Assembly: GCA_023053575.1 (NCBI GenBank)
Contig: JAKZAP010000014.1
Span: 12,674,938-12,738,937 of the forward strand
Reading direction: 5' to 3'
Source: Branchinecta lynchi
Taxonomy: Eukaryota > Arthropoda > Branchiopoda > Anostraca > Branchinectidae
DNA: 64,000 nucleotides
Position numbers and translations under genes: made by a program. The notes under the pieces were generated by a model. That model had not been told where the DNA came from and made no database searches. It saw only the letters and a program-made list of their open reading frames with translations. Positions within the stretch are counted from its first letter, which is position 1; the number at the start of each line of letters is the position of its first letter. Shown piece by piece: positions 44,446-55,908 of the stretch.

Positions 44446-44678
44446 GTAATACTATGTAATAGCAAAGAATACTATCATTTAATCTGCCTCAAGACTGGTC
44501 CAATCTTAAGTAGCAGTATCCAGTAGCATCCTGTATCCAGTCTTGCTAATAGTAGCATATAGTAGTACGCAGTAACACGGTAGCCTTGAAGTAGAAGCAT
44601 GTAGTAGCATCAGTTAGTACTGCATGCTACTTTTCGTACTACTTCATAGTAGGCTACAATTCTGAGATTTTCATCGGG
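44386..44678. mobile_element. MITE, family Q copy 3
   Basis: CCCGATGAAAAATTTGTAGC at the left, TTTTCATCGGGG at the right; GTAGTAGTACG and GTAGCAT motifs inside. GGAC flanks both sides. Confidence 0.65.
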
Positions 44679-44878
44679 GACAGAAAGGAATCGTCTAATG
44701 GATCTGGTTAAGCGGTTGAAGCAAATAACCTGCCTACTGGAAATTACGAAGACCGTAAATCTGCAAGGGCGGTAGTCTGGATGCAGAAGCCCAAAAAATA
44801 TTTCCCCTTGGGATCCCGTCAAAATCTTTTCTCTTTTTTTTTTCCGATAAATACAATCTGATTACACGGCAAAGAATC

Positions 44879-45061
44879 CTAGGCATTCCAATGAGCATTT
44901 TTCAGGACAAAGCATAGTACCACAAGTCCTGCTGTTATAAAGGTGTCCAGGTAGTCGCTAACGCCCCTCCCCTTGAGTAGAGCCACCACTCCATCCACTT
45001 CCTTCTGTTGACGTGCTCCGATCCTGACAATGGTGGTGGAAACGGGGCCTCCGAGGAGCAT
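44879..45061 (-). CDS. Possible small membrane protein or last exon, unknown
   Basis: 60 codons: MLLGGPVSTTIVRIGARQQK, EVDGVVALLKGRGVSDYLD, then TFITAGLVVLCFVLKNAHWN. The C-terminal half holds one plausible membrane helix (about residues 41-56), giving a tail-anchored look. ACAATAAG just before the Met could be an acceptor, so it may be a terminal exon rather than a whole gene. I do not recognise the family. It lies in unique DNA just after a composite element. Confidence 0.3.
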   Translation of the reverse strand: MLLGGPVSTTIVRIGARQQKEVDGVVALLKGRGVSDYLDTFITAGLVVLCFVLKNAHWNA

Positions 45062-45137
45062 CTTATTGTAGCAAATGATGTGACGCGATTAGGATGCAGA
45101 ACTGGTATTCTTAGCTTTCGACAAGAGCGTGCTCAAT

Positions 45138-45183
45138 ATGTTGTGGGTTTGCGGATTTGTTTGGATATTCACTTGCTTCTCTG
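45138..45183 (+). CDS. Candidate signal-peptide exon, unverified
   Basis: MLWVCGFVWIFTCFSG followed directly by the strong donor G|GTAAGTTG. The length and hydrophobicity suit a secretory signal exon. No downstream exon was found; next comes an 85-bp tandem array. Could be chance. Confidence 0.18.
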
Positions 45184-45223
45184 GTAAGTTGATATTTATT
45201 GGTGATCAGAAATCATCTGCACC

Positions 45224-45565
45224 TTTTCTTATCTTGATTCTCTGGCCACATTTGTTTATAAATCCTTTTTTAAATTCTTCTTTTATTCTTTACCTCTTTT
45301 TTCTTCTCTTTTCTTATCTTGATTCTCTGGCCACATTTGTTTATAAATCCTTTTTTAAATTCTTCTTTTATTCTTTACCTCTTTTTTCTTCTCTTTTCTT
45401 ATCTTGATTATCTGGCCACATTTGTTTATAAATCCTTTTTTAAATTCTTCTTTTATTATTTACCTCTTTTTTCTTCTCTTTTCTTATCTTGATTCTCTGG
45501 CCACATTTGTTTATAAATCCTTTTTTTAAATTCTTCTTTTATTCTTTACCTCTTTTTTCTTCTCT
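45224..45565. repeat. 85-bp tandem repeat, 4 units
   Basis: Units start at 45224, 45309, 45394 and 45479, each TTTTCTTATCTTGATT followed by CTGGCCACATTTG. Nearly identical (one or two changes per unit), pyrimidine-rich. Confidence 0.9.
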
Positions 45566-46330
45566 CTTTTTATATTATTTTGCTTATATATTAGGATTTT
45601 ATCGGATTTTATCTACGGTGAAATTACCACAAAATCGCTATTAGTTTCGTTTTTTTTTCCGGTCGGTTCACTGCCCCGCGCAAACAAACAGTGAAAATCC
45701 GTCAAATCTGGATCAAATCTGAAATGGTAGAAACCACAGATCAGCGAAGAATTGCGGACATTTTTCAACTACGTTGACTTCTCCGTTGACAACCTGTCGG
45801 AGCGCAGTCGTATTGAACTCCGACCGAGCGGTACTCAACGAGATAAGACCTCCGACACGCGTAATACAGTTATAACGCTGCAAATCGTAAACCTATCCTC
45901 TAAGAAATCTTCCCATTAAAGCCTACCGACGGCAAGTGTTTTTAGCCCACGTAATCAGAAATCTAGCTGGAATTATGCCATGCAGAATTAATCCGCCTAT
46001 TCGTCGAAGATGTGCCAGTGACAGAATTCTCGCTTCGGCTTGCTACAAATGGTAGTCCTTTCGTCCTTATATTGAAATAAGCCTCTTCAGGGGTCCCATC
46101 TCTATTCCTTCACGACAATACAGAAGCATTTACAGTAGTGCACTGAAACGGCGATGCGACGTCGTCCATACAGACTCCGACACACAACCAAGACGTTTGG
46201 TGAACTAGACCTTTTTTTCTTTTTTTTAAACCCACTATACAACACACAAGTGGAAAACGAAGGGAAAAAGAACATATAGATAACGTATCAACGAACTAAA
46301 AGGAGCAAGCATCTTGACTTCGATGTATGC
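45566..46330. other. No recognisable feature
   Basis: No ORF above 60 codons with homology, no repeat recognised. Confidence 0.5.
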
Positions 46331-47400
46331 GACCGTCTACACGTCTTTACTTGTCATTTTACGCAAACTAAGAAAGCAAACTACATCACTTTTTACTAAG
46401 CCGAGTTTCACTCATGTCTCTCTTCATGTCCCTTTTCTCTATCATGACGTCTTAGAGGAAATCCGAGATGGACCCTCGGTAAATCCCTACGCCTGATATA
46501 TGAAAATTATGTCAGGCACGACAGTGCTCAGCCTTCAAACTGTTCGTGTTGGTGTCTCTACCAGAATTTCTTCCGGACTTCACACACGAAATTCTGCAAA
46601 GTAGACTAAGAAACTAGAGCTTTCTTTTTCTTTTACAAAGATTCACTCAGGCCTCTCTCTGTGTTCCTTTTCTGTACCAGATGGTCTCCGGGACAAAAGC
46701 AGAGACGATCCTCATAAAGTAGCTGTCATAAGCCTTACGCCTAATGGATAAAATTATGTAAAGAACGACAGTGAATTATAACTTTATTCTTAATTTTATG
46801 AAGACGAGTTTCACTCAGCCTCTCTTCGTGTTCCCTTTTCTCTATCAGATGATCTCCCGGACGAAAGCCGAAATGACCCTCATAAAATCCATGTGATCAA
46901 CCTTACGCTCCAAAACCAAAACTATGCAAACAAGACAGTAAACCAGGTCTTCACTTGTCATGGTATGAAGCCGAGTTTCACTCAGCCTCTTTTCGTGTCC
47001 CTTGTCTATATCAGATGATCTCGCGGATGAAGCCGAGGTAATCGTCGTCGCTGTCGTAAACCTTAGGCATAATTGTGTCAAGAATGACAGTGAACCAGAT
47101 CTCCACTTTTCGTTTAAAAAGCCGAATTTCTTCAGCCTTAAGACCTCTTCGTGTTCTTTCCCCTATCAGAGAATCTCCGTATGAAAGCCGAGATCGATTC
47201 TCGTGTGGAATAGGTCAAACTGTGCAAAGCATTATAGCTAACTATACCTTTATTTCTCATTCAATCAAAGCCGAATTTCGATCAACCTTCAGACCTTTTT
47301 GCTCTACCAGAAGATCTTGTGGATGAAAGTCGAGATGAATCCTCATGAGGTCCCTGTAATCAGCCTTACCGCTTGACAGATGAAATTATGACTACTTGTA
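46330..47400. repeat. Degenerate ~150-180-bp tandem array, about 6 units
   Basis: Each unit has GCCGAGTTTCACTCAGCCTC, TTCGTGTCCCTTTTCTCTA, AGATGATCTC and ACGACAGTGAA-like motifs. Starts near 46398, 46640, 46805, 46972, 47119 and 47267. Strongly diverged, so older than the 85-bp array. Confidence 0.7.
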
Positions 47401-47751
47401 TAACAATTTGTAGTGGAATTCCGTAATGAGGAAAGGGTGACAAACCACGATGAAATAAGCTTAATTGCAAGTCAAAAGTGAGTGATGAAGACAACTATCG
47501 GATCCTCTTTCGTTGCGCTAAAGCGTCGGGGTGGAAAGAAGGACGAACAGATAAAGGTTGTTACGAGGTGTCCGACAAAGACAAGAAGAAATGATTACCC
47601 CGAGCACTATTCCAAAGCGCCTCGGGTACAAAAATTGTGATCTGTCGAACACATGGAAGAACTAGCGACGTATAATTTTTTCAATACTTAAAGGCAAATA
47701 TAGGCCATACAACTTTTTCTCTCGGAGCGACAGGTGGCACAAATTTGTTTC

Positions 47752-49092
47752 CTTTTTATGGCACTTGCAGCTCTTCTCAACTTAGCAGGTGTTTTAGGGA
47801 CCCTACCAAACTAACTTGAAAATAGTCACTTCCCCAATTCGACCACCAAGGGGGGAGTGGAGGGAGGAGGAATCAGGACTATTGACGTATTTTTAACTTT
47901 TGAACGGCGATTCGGATCTCAATGAAACTTGATATTTGGAAAGACCTCCTCTCTCAGATGTCACACTTCAAGTCCGGAATGGATCCGGTGACTTTGGGGG
48001 AGTTCGAGGGGGGGGGGGCCGGAAATCGTGTGGCATGTTCGGAGTAGACGGATCGGGATGAAACTAGGTGGGAAGAACAAGCACAAGCCCCAGATACATA
48101 GTTGACAAGACCGGGTTGGATCCGAGCACTGTGGGGAGAGTTCGAGGGAGGGTTACAGAATTCCGGTGATACCGAGTTAAGATGCTTACACATGTGCTAG
48201 AACGATGAAACTTCGGCAGGCATGTCAAGGATCGACAATTTTAACTTAAGTCCGATTTGACCATCGTCGGGGGAGTGGAGCCAGGGGGAATAGAGAAATG
48301 TCCAACTTCTGAACGGGTGATCGGATCTTCATGAAACTTGATATTCGGAAAAAACTCATGTCTCATGTGTCCCACTTCAAGTGCGGACAGGATCTGATCA
48401 ATGTGGGAGAGTCGGGGGGGGGGGCGGAAATTTTGTGACACGCTTAAAGTGTAGCGATTGGGATGACACTTGGTGGGAAGAACAAAGGTAACCGTAACGT
48501 ATTCGGACACTCTGGGGGAGTTGGAGGGTGGAAGGGAATTCCGGTGATCGCGATTTAAGGTACTTCCAGGTGTGCTAGGACGACGAAACTTGGCTTGAAC
48601 TTTAGAGACTTGACAAGATCCGACCTTCCCTTAAAGTACCTCTTCACGGCAACGTAAAAATACTTCTAAGCAAAATCTAAGTTTTCATGATCCTCATGAG
48701 CCCATGATGATTTTTGCCTCAAGAGTTTTGCTTAGAAATGATTTTCTAGTACCCTTAAAGTGCGCATCTTAACTGAAGAGTAAAAAAAATACCTTTGACC
48801 AGACGATATATATTCATGGTCCTAAAGGGCCCAGGATCATGTTTGCCTCAAGGGTTTTGATTACAGATGAATTTGTAGCACCCTTAGTGCGAATCATTAC
48901 AGCCAAGTGCAAAAAAAAAAACTTTTTACCAAACAATACATTCTCGTACATTCTTCCAAGGGTCCATCGTTATTCTTATCTCAGGGGTTTTTCTTACAAA
49001 TGATCACAACCAACCCACGAATTGGCAAATTCCTCCTTTCATCCTTTTACCAAGCCTTGCAAGTGTCATATGAGCTTCCAGCTCTTGTTTAT
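47752..49092 (+). mobile_element. Composite element, family R
   Basis: Opens TTTTTATGGCACTTGCAG and ends GTGTCATATGAGCTTCCAG. Monomers with GGATGAAACTAGGTGGGAAG and G runs at 48009 and 48415, then a TTAAAGTGCGCATCTTAAC part as at 25,880. No coding capacity. Confidence 0.6.
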
Positions 49093-49427
49093 TATACTTG
49101 TCCCCAACCTACGAAGGTTGGAATTTTTTACGAGGGATAAGCCACTTCGGCAAGTTAGCTCCAGCAGACAAATGAGGGGGACTGACTTTGAAGTATTTCC
49201 ATTGCCAGTATTTCCATTTCCATCGCCTTGATTAGCAAAAGGTGATCCAGTGACATAGCTGAAAACTGTGTGATCAGGAATCGACCACTTCCAGGACTGT
49301 ATGTACACTCCATCGTCTACTGTGGTCCGGATTTTACCGACTGAGTTATGCAGTTTTACAAGCAGGTTTCGTTAGTGAAAATATGACCAAGTCCAGTTTA
49401 GAAGCCGCGTTCATTGGCTGAAATCAA

Positions 49428-49503
49428 AACAGGGATCCTGCCTCAGAACAGGGATCCTGCCTCAGAACAGGGATCCTGCCTCAGAACAGGGATCCTGACT
49501 CAA
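49428..49503. repeat. 19-bp tandem repeat, 4 units
   Basis: Four units of AACAGGGATCCTGCCTCAG; the last has ACTCAAG. Each contains the palindrome CAGGGATCCTG. Confidence 0.92.
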
Positions 49504-49964
49504 GGAAGAAGAAGAAGACAACCAAAAGAACAGTGATCCTCACTTTCTCGATTTTCTAGCTAATTTGAACATCGCCTAACTTAGAACGGTGCGAAAGAAT
49601 CTGATGAAAATCAAATCATTCGTATACTGTAGACTACTGAGCGGAAAAAAACGTTTAGTAAAACGAAGAACAAATTGTACCCACAAACTGTTGTTCTTTT
49701 GGTCTTTGCTACTTCATTTCATTTCATTTTTCATTTATTTGTATCCGCCGTATACGACGAGCATAAAATATATAAAGTAAATAAACTATAACACGATTAA
49801 ACACTATACATCAATCAATCAGGTTCAGTAGAACTGATAGCCTCACATAGGTTATGGCTAAACATCTTACATTTTTCAAGAAACCGCTAACGCTTACGCT
49901 GCATAACTTTAATATGATCTTTTAAACCATACTTCGAAATCATAAAAGAAGTTTACTCTGCACT
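49504..49964. other. No recognisable feature
   Basis: AT-rich intergenic DNA. A TTTCATTTCATTTTTCATTT stretch at about 49720 may be a retroelement tail. Confidence 0.4.
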
Positions 49965-50281
49965 AGCTGCGTTCTTTGTCACGGGAGTTCTCACCAGTGG
50001 TCCCCGGTTATTCTTATAAGGCGTTTTTGCATCCATCGGTGACTACTCACCAGTCTTATAACCCGTTTCTGAACTAACCGGTGCTCGGTTTTAATCAACG
50101 GTGCGGACTAACTAGAACCTGCTTGGGAGCTCGGCTTTAGCGAGAAGTTAGCAAGTTTTCGTCAAAATTTCGTGGTTTCGCGCAAAACACTCAACCGGTG
50201 ACTACTCAACTCGTTACAAGAGGAGAACCGGACCCCGGTGACAAAACACCAGAGACAGCCTGGAGTGCAACGAACGCATCT
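49965..50281. mobile_element. TIR element with ACT duplication
   Basis: AGCTGCGTTCTTTG at the left, inverse of AGATGCGTTCGTTG at the right, ACT on both sides (49962-49964, 50282-50284). Interior repeats ACCGGTGACTACTCA-like motifs. Confidence 0.62.
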
Positions 50282-50645
50282 ACTCTTTCATCGCCAGGTT
50301 ACGGCGTCCGATCTTTTTCATTATTGTCATAGCCGCCCGAAATATTCCACCAGAACAAGAAAACAAATCTGAAAGAAATAAAGAATCTTGCCAGAGGATT
50401 TTGATTTCATTCTTTATGTCAAAAGAAAGCAAAAACACTCGGCTCATAACTGATGTTAGTTATTAATTTATAATTACCATTTGACTGTCTTAGGAGCGAA
50501 AAACAAAACCAAGGTTGTCTAAAGTTGGTCAAAGAACCACACTTCTTCTGTAGAAAATTGGGACAGTTCTAGCTTGTCAGTGATAATGCTTCGGACAGAC
50601 TACAGTCGATCTTACGATACATTTCCTTGTCTTTTCCATGTTTCT

Positions 50646-51035
50646 AGTTGCGGTTTTGCAGATACCATGGTATCTGATACCACGGTCAAAAGTCAGTGTT
50701 GCAGTTGCTGAGTATCTGTCCAGTTATGTTAGTATCTAATAATCAAATGCCACGGTCCCGATCGTAACAACTGGACGTGGTATCTGAAAAAGTCGTCTCA
50801 TCTTCATCATCGACAACACAAGAGCACATGTCTTGGTCAAATTGGTGGGAAAGAAATTTGGCACTAGTTGAGTGAAGTGATATAAGCATTTCTTTGGGGT
50901 TGACCTCTAGAAGCACAAATTCGGCAGTTGTCGTCCTTGGAAAACAACCCTAGTATCAGAAACCATGATAACTGCAAAAACGACAAAATGCAGTTCCAGT
51001 TACCGTGGTATCAGATACCTTGATATCTTCAAAAC
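50646..51035. mobile_element. Palindromic MITE, family P copy 5
   Basis: TA|GTTGCGGTTTTGCAGATACC at the left; the right end GATACCTTGATATCTTCAAAA is eroded. Inner GATACCACGG palindromes. Confidence 0.62.
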
Positions 51036-53483
51036 CTTATCTCTTGCCACACCGATTGGAACGTTTCAAGGGGATAGCCACACCGTGGCATCTGCTGTAC
51101 ACCCTTTCCCGGCACCGACCGAAATCAACATTGCTGGCATCGGTGCCGTCCATAAATTAGGCATCTTTGAAACGCTTCAAAACGTGCTTATTTTAATGTT
51201 GTGACCTGTGGCAACCCGTGCCGATATCGCGCACTTGCTGTACACTAAAATCGACAAAAGGGCAACCCCTCGGAATGTCTTATATCAGTCTTTGGCCTCA
51301 TGGTATTAATTCTTTTCCGTAATCACCCTATCACGTTTCTCTCCCTATTCCTCTGTAAAGGAAATATCGTGGCGGCATGGTCCTTTCCCTTCGTGCGGTC
51401 TGGTCTATGCAGCAATGGCGCACGACATACTTGGGCGATTGTGATCTAATTAACGATCCAATTTCTGAACCCGCACTTGGTTTATGGACATGCTCAATGA
51501 CTGTGAAATAATTCAATTGAATTCAATTCACTTTATTCAAAAAACATGCGACGGACAGAGCCGATTTTAGTTTTTGTTGTCATAAAATAAAACATGTATG
51601 TTAGTCAACGAGCCAAAAGTTAACATACACAAAAGTACAATATATACAATTAATAACTATTTTGCAGACTAACAATTCAACTCGGCATTAAACAACTTAA
51701 CACACGAAGGCACACAACTAAGCTGATATTGAGCATGTGAAGAAGTCAATGCAACATTTTAATTGCTCATTTTAATCGACAGTGCAACTCATTTTTTTTT
51801 TGTAAGTTACGGGTATAGTTCAGAGATGGGCACATAAAGTGGATCTGAAGGTTTCAATTTTATAAAGTTCAATACCCTTAGCTCATGAATCCTGCATTTA
51901 ACGTGATCCTACAGCCCATGAACATACAATTCATAACATCAAGAACAAATAACAAATAACTCTTATTTGTTCTTGATAACATGATGTACTTTGTTTGATG
52001 TACGATTGCAACCTAACTAACAGTTTAATTTCTTATCTTTTGTAATTACGGATGTGGTTGGAAGATAAACAGATCAATGGGATCTGAAGCTCTTAACTTT
52101 CCTTCGTTTCGCTTATGTGAACTGGAGATGGAAACACACGGTGGGCTTACTAGACCGGTTATGCATCAAAAATTTTCACGTGTTACGAATAATTAGAATA
52201 TTAAAGACCTAATCCTAACATTCTGTTTACCTTTTCTTACTGATCGGAAGCCACGAGTTTATTTAGATTTGAACTTGATTGCCGGGTTGCTGTTTTGGCT
52301 TGAGAAAAAACCGCGTAGAAGGTCTTATTTTCCACGTTTGATTACCAAAGAATTATAAGACTTAACTGATTATTTTTTTATGTCTTGGAGGAGTACTGCA
52401 CTGGTCCAGCACTGGTCTTGATTTTGTAACTTATTTGTACTTGTAATAAACAGCTGAAGCATTAGATGAAAATTATTATTTTGATCCTTGGGTCTCTACG
52501 TGCAACAACGGCTGTTCCGGATAATCGGCTGAGATTTAGTCCCGATGGAATTATTTCAGACCTAGGTTGTTTTTTTTGTTCTACTCATTGTTTGACGGTG
52601 GTTTTTGTGGTTTTGAACATTCATAGTGGCATTAGGGATGTTGGTCATTGCGTATGTGTGTGGTAGAAAGACCATTTTTTGTGTTCCGCTTTAAAAAATT
52701 TACTTTTCTTAATAGTTGGAATAATTGAGCTTTTGGGATCAATATTAGTACGTTAAACAACCGCGTTCTTTCGTGGTTTCCCGACATACTCTTGCCAAGA
52801 AAAGGAAAGTAACCGACCCCCTAAACGAAAGACTACGATCCCAAATACTCCTTCGAAGATCGAATATGCCCGCCCTTCGAACGCTACCTTGTAACATACT
52901 CAAGTTGGACATAAATAGAGTCGGACATAATAGAGGCGAAAGCCTTTTACTGCAGTTATATTATTGTTATATTATTGTTATTATTATTATTATTATTATT
53001 ATATTATTATTATTATTATAAAATTCCGCAAAGAATATCAGCATCGAAACAGTATCGGAAAGGTTCATCTGATCCGCTGAAAGTAAAGAGTAATAACCTC
53101 ATCAGTTCACACGGAGTTATGTGCAGAAAAAATTAAGACAATTATAAACCAATAAAAGAATAATCAAAGAAACAGATTTCAGTTATCTTCCGAGGTAGAG
53201 TAACGGAATGAATACCTAGACTCTAAGAAATGAGTATTTGGTGACATGGATTATGAAGTTTACATGATGCCTGCTAAGCAAGCAATCCCTGCGGCCACTG
53301 AAAATACTAAACGCATAATATCTGAAAATACCGTTGGACCAAACGTGTTGCAAAAGACCGCTGCAAATCAGCATGTCAAATCAACTCATTAGGTTCATTT
53401 CAACCGAGTTTTCTGTAGAAGCCCGGCTAGCTACTTTTCTGGAAGTTCAGTCGGTCAAATTCTTCTTCGGTCACTCATTACTT
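51036..53483. other. Intergenic DNA with retroelement tails and microsatellite
   Basis: AATTC repeats before CACTTTATTC at 51512-51540 look like another LINE or SINE 3' end. A TTA microsatellite lies at 52964-53020. No gene recognised. Confidence 0.45.
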
Positions 53484-53491
53484 TCTTAGAT

Positions 53492-53982
53492 CAGTGGTTC
53501 CCAACCGGTGGTACGCGTACCCCAAGGGGTACGCGAGACCCTTGCAAGGGGTACGCGAAGGAACCGAAACTGATTTTGTCTGCAGCTTTAAAATCTCGCC
53601 TCGCTCATTTTCGATTGCCGAAAGCCTAATATTACCAGCAGATGCACCACCAGCCAAAATGTATCTTAAGGGGTAAGGTACTGCCCGACAGGTCAATTTT
53701 ACCGACTGTTTTGTTTTTTTAAGTGACTGCTTTTACGAAACATCGTCGCGCTTCGCTCAGACCTTTTTTTTAATCGTTTGGCCGACCTTTCTGGGGGGAT
53801 GGGTATTGTCAAACCGTGCGGGACTCATCTGATTACAAGTCCTAGTGAAAGTCACCTATTACCTATTACCTTGTCATTTTTGACAATAACTATCGTCTTT
53901 TTCACGTTCTGAAAAAGGGGGTACGCAATCTTTCCGAACCTTAATTAGGGGTACGCGGTACGTAAAAGGTTGGGAACCACTG
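53492..53982. mobile_element. hAT MITE with CAGTGGTTCCCAACC ends
   Basis: CAGTGGTTCCCAACCGGTGG at the left and GGTTGGGAACCACTG at the right, a widely shared hAT terminus. The perfect duplication TCTTAGAT is at 53484-53491 and 53983-53990. GGGGTACGCG motifs recur near both ends. 491 bp, no transposase. Confidence 0.9.
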
Positions 53983-54257
53983 TCTTAGATTCCGCCTTAA
54001 AAGACGAGTAGGCTTCACAATAAATGAGTAAATTCAAATTAGAGTACATTCAACGCATTAAATTAGAACGCAGAAATTAGAGTAAATTCAACGCATTAAA
54101 AAAAAATATAAAGCCAAGTCAGAACTAATACACAACCTACAATTTCAATCAGAAATCATGAGAAAGAACTGACACAAAACACTAATAACGTGTTAAGAAC
54201 GTGAATCAACTTGTACTGGTGATGATGGGTTTTTGTTTTGTTTTTAAATCCCGCGTA

Positions 54258-54453
54258 CAGGGCCGTATCCAGGGGGGGGGGGCTAGGGGGTTGACCCCCC
54301 CCCCCCCCCCCCCCCCCCCCCGAATAGTCATTTTTATAGGCTTTTCCCTCTGATCTATGTCTTTCTGTACTTTTTTGTCCGAACCGCAGGCAACCCCCTC
54401 CCCCGGAAAGGCACCCCCCCCCCCCCCGACACAAATTCCTGGATACGGGCCTG
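54258..54453. mobile_element. hAT-like G-run MITE, copy 2
   Basis: CAGGGCCGTATCCAGG at the left, CCTGGATACGGGCCTG at the right, with duplication CCCGCGTA / CCGCCGTA (6 of 8). G and C runs of up to about 27 bases inside. Same middle TAGGCTTTTCCCTCTGATC as the copy at 20890. Confidence 0.72.
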
Positions 54454-54941
54454 CCGCCGTAGCATCTTCTCTACAAAATAATCCTGTTTCGAATTTTTGG
54501 GCTAATTCGGTGACGTTAATATTTTCTTAAAGTCTTTAATGTCACCTACTCTTTCCATAACTAAAATATACCACAAATTTGTACTTCAAAACTATAATAT
54601 TTATTTCAAATTATTAAACCATTTTATGAATTTCAAATTAAGGGTCTTACTCAAATACTCATAGATTTCGTAAGTTCTGAACTGGAAAAACGTTTATCAA
54701 AACGACCTTAATTTTGGCTCTAGTTGAGCTTTGTGTTGTCAGCGCCTGAAGAGGCGGAAATCAAAAGCGCTCGCAGATATTGCGGAAAAACCTTTAATTT
54801 CGAACCCTACGATTTGTAATTAATCTTTGAACTATGGAGTTTTAAGGTGTTCAGCGAGAAGCAAGTCATTCACGCTCCGTCTGACCACACTTGTGGCCTC
54901 TATTCCCGCCTGAACCGAGTGTAATAGGCAATACATGTAAT

Positions 54942-55328
54942 TAGTGTTGGGCGATATTTGGATTTTTCGATATATCGATATATCGATATTTTCACTTTCG
55001 ATATTCGATAATCGATATATCGATATCGATATTTCTTTAGTATGTTTCGCTATAGGATATGTCTCGTTTCGCCCAAATTTACTAACGAAACTGTCGTTCA
55101 ATAGCATCTTGCATCATCTCAAACTCCGGATAAATAAGAACTGAATTACGGAAAACATATTGCTCCAATTTCGGATATGTAAATGTAGGTTATGTTGGAT
55201 TATTTACAATAATTATGAGTGGAAAAATATCGTTTTCGATATCGATATTTACATTTCGATATTCGATATCGATATTAGGTCCGATATATCGATATATCGT
55301 TATCGATATCGAATATCGCCCAACACTA
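54942..55328. mobile_element. hAT-like MITE with TATCGATA core, copy 2
   Basis: Perfect TIR TAGTGTTGGGCGATAT and perfect duplication CATGTAAT (54934-54941, 55329-55336). 387 bp. Both subterminal regions are near-continuous ATATCGATAT palindromes. Confidence 0.9.
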
Positions 55329-55336
55329 CATGTAAT

Positions 55337-55908
55337 CCATGATCCACCCGCCATGTACATGGAGGAAGTATTGTATGTAAACAAGACACAACAAATTAAA
55401 CAGTCTGTCAATCATGAACAACTCCGTTATCTTGGTCAGCTTGGCAGTCGCTTCCTTTTGTCTGACACAGTAGGGGTTGCATGGTCTGACATGCATGGTA
55501 GAAGGAGCGTCACGTTGTTTTTTTGCAAAATGCCATAAAATGCACACGTAGTAGATGTAGACTGTAATATGTGTCAGGGTGGCAATTCGACCCCTAGTAA
55601 AATAAAAGTAAAGCAAATCGATAAAGCGTTTTAATAATTTCATTGTTTCAATAACTCATATATACTCGTCGAAGACATAGACAGAGCAGGAGAAGGCACA
55701 AATACGCTAGGACATCATTACCAAGACTGATATATTGTAAGTGAATTAGTTTCTAGACGTGCTTTATGTTTTTGTTGGAACTCTCCATTAGCTGTTCGAC
55801 AGCTATTGATATTCGGTTATTTTCACCCTTTACTGAAATGTTGTTATTACGGCTCCAGGAAAGATTTATGTAAATATAGGAAAAAATAAACAAATAGCAC
55901 GTTTATCT
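55337..55908. other. No recognisable feature
   Basis: Short ORFs on both strands (up to 105 codons on minus at 55326-55643) show no domain. Nothing else seen. Confidence 0.45.

Larger units (their letters stand above)
41166..44831 (+). mobile_element. Composite element, family A copy 5, enlarged by insertions
   Basis: Opens AGATCCCAAAACGTAGTGG with TGCGTCCGTCTATCTGTC, closes CCCTTGGGATCCCGTCAAAA. Contains two minus-strand LINE fragments, a duplicated 284-bp host segment and a family Q MITE (44386-44678). Confidence 0.65.

Noticed and set aside
49428..49503. CRISPR-like direct repeats
   Set aside because: 19-bp units directly abut without spacers, only four units, in eukaryotic DNA.
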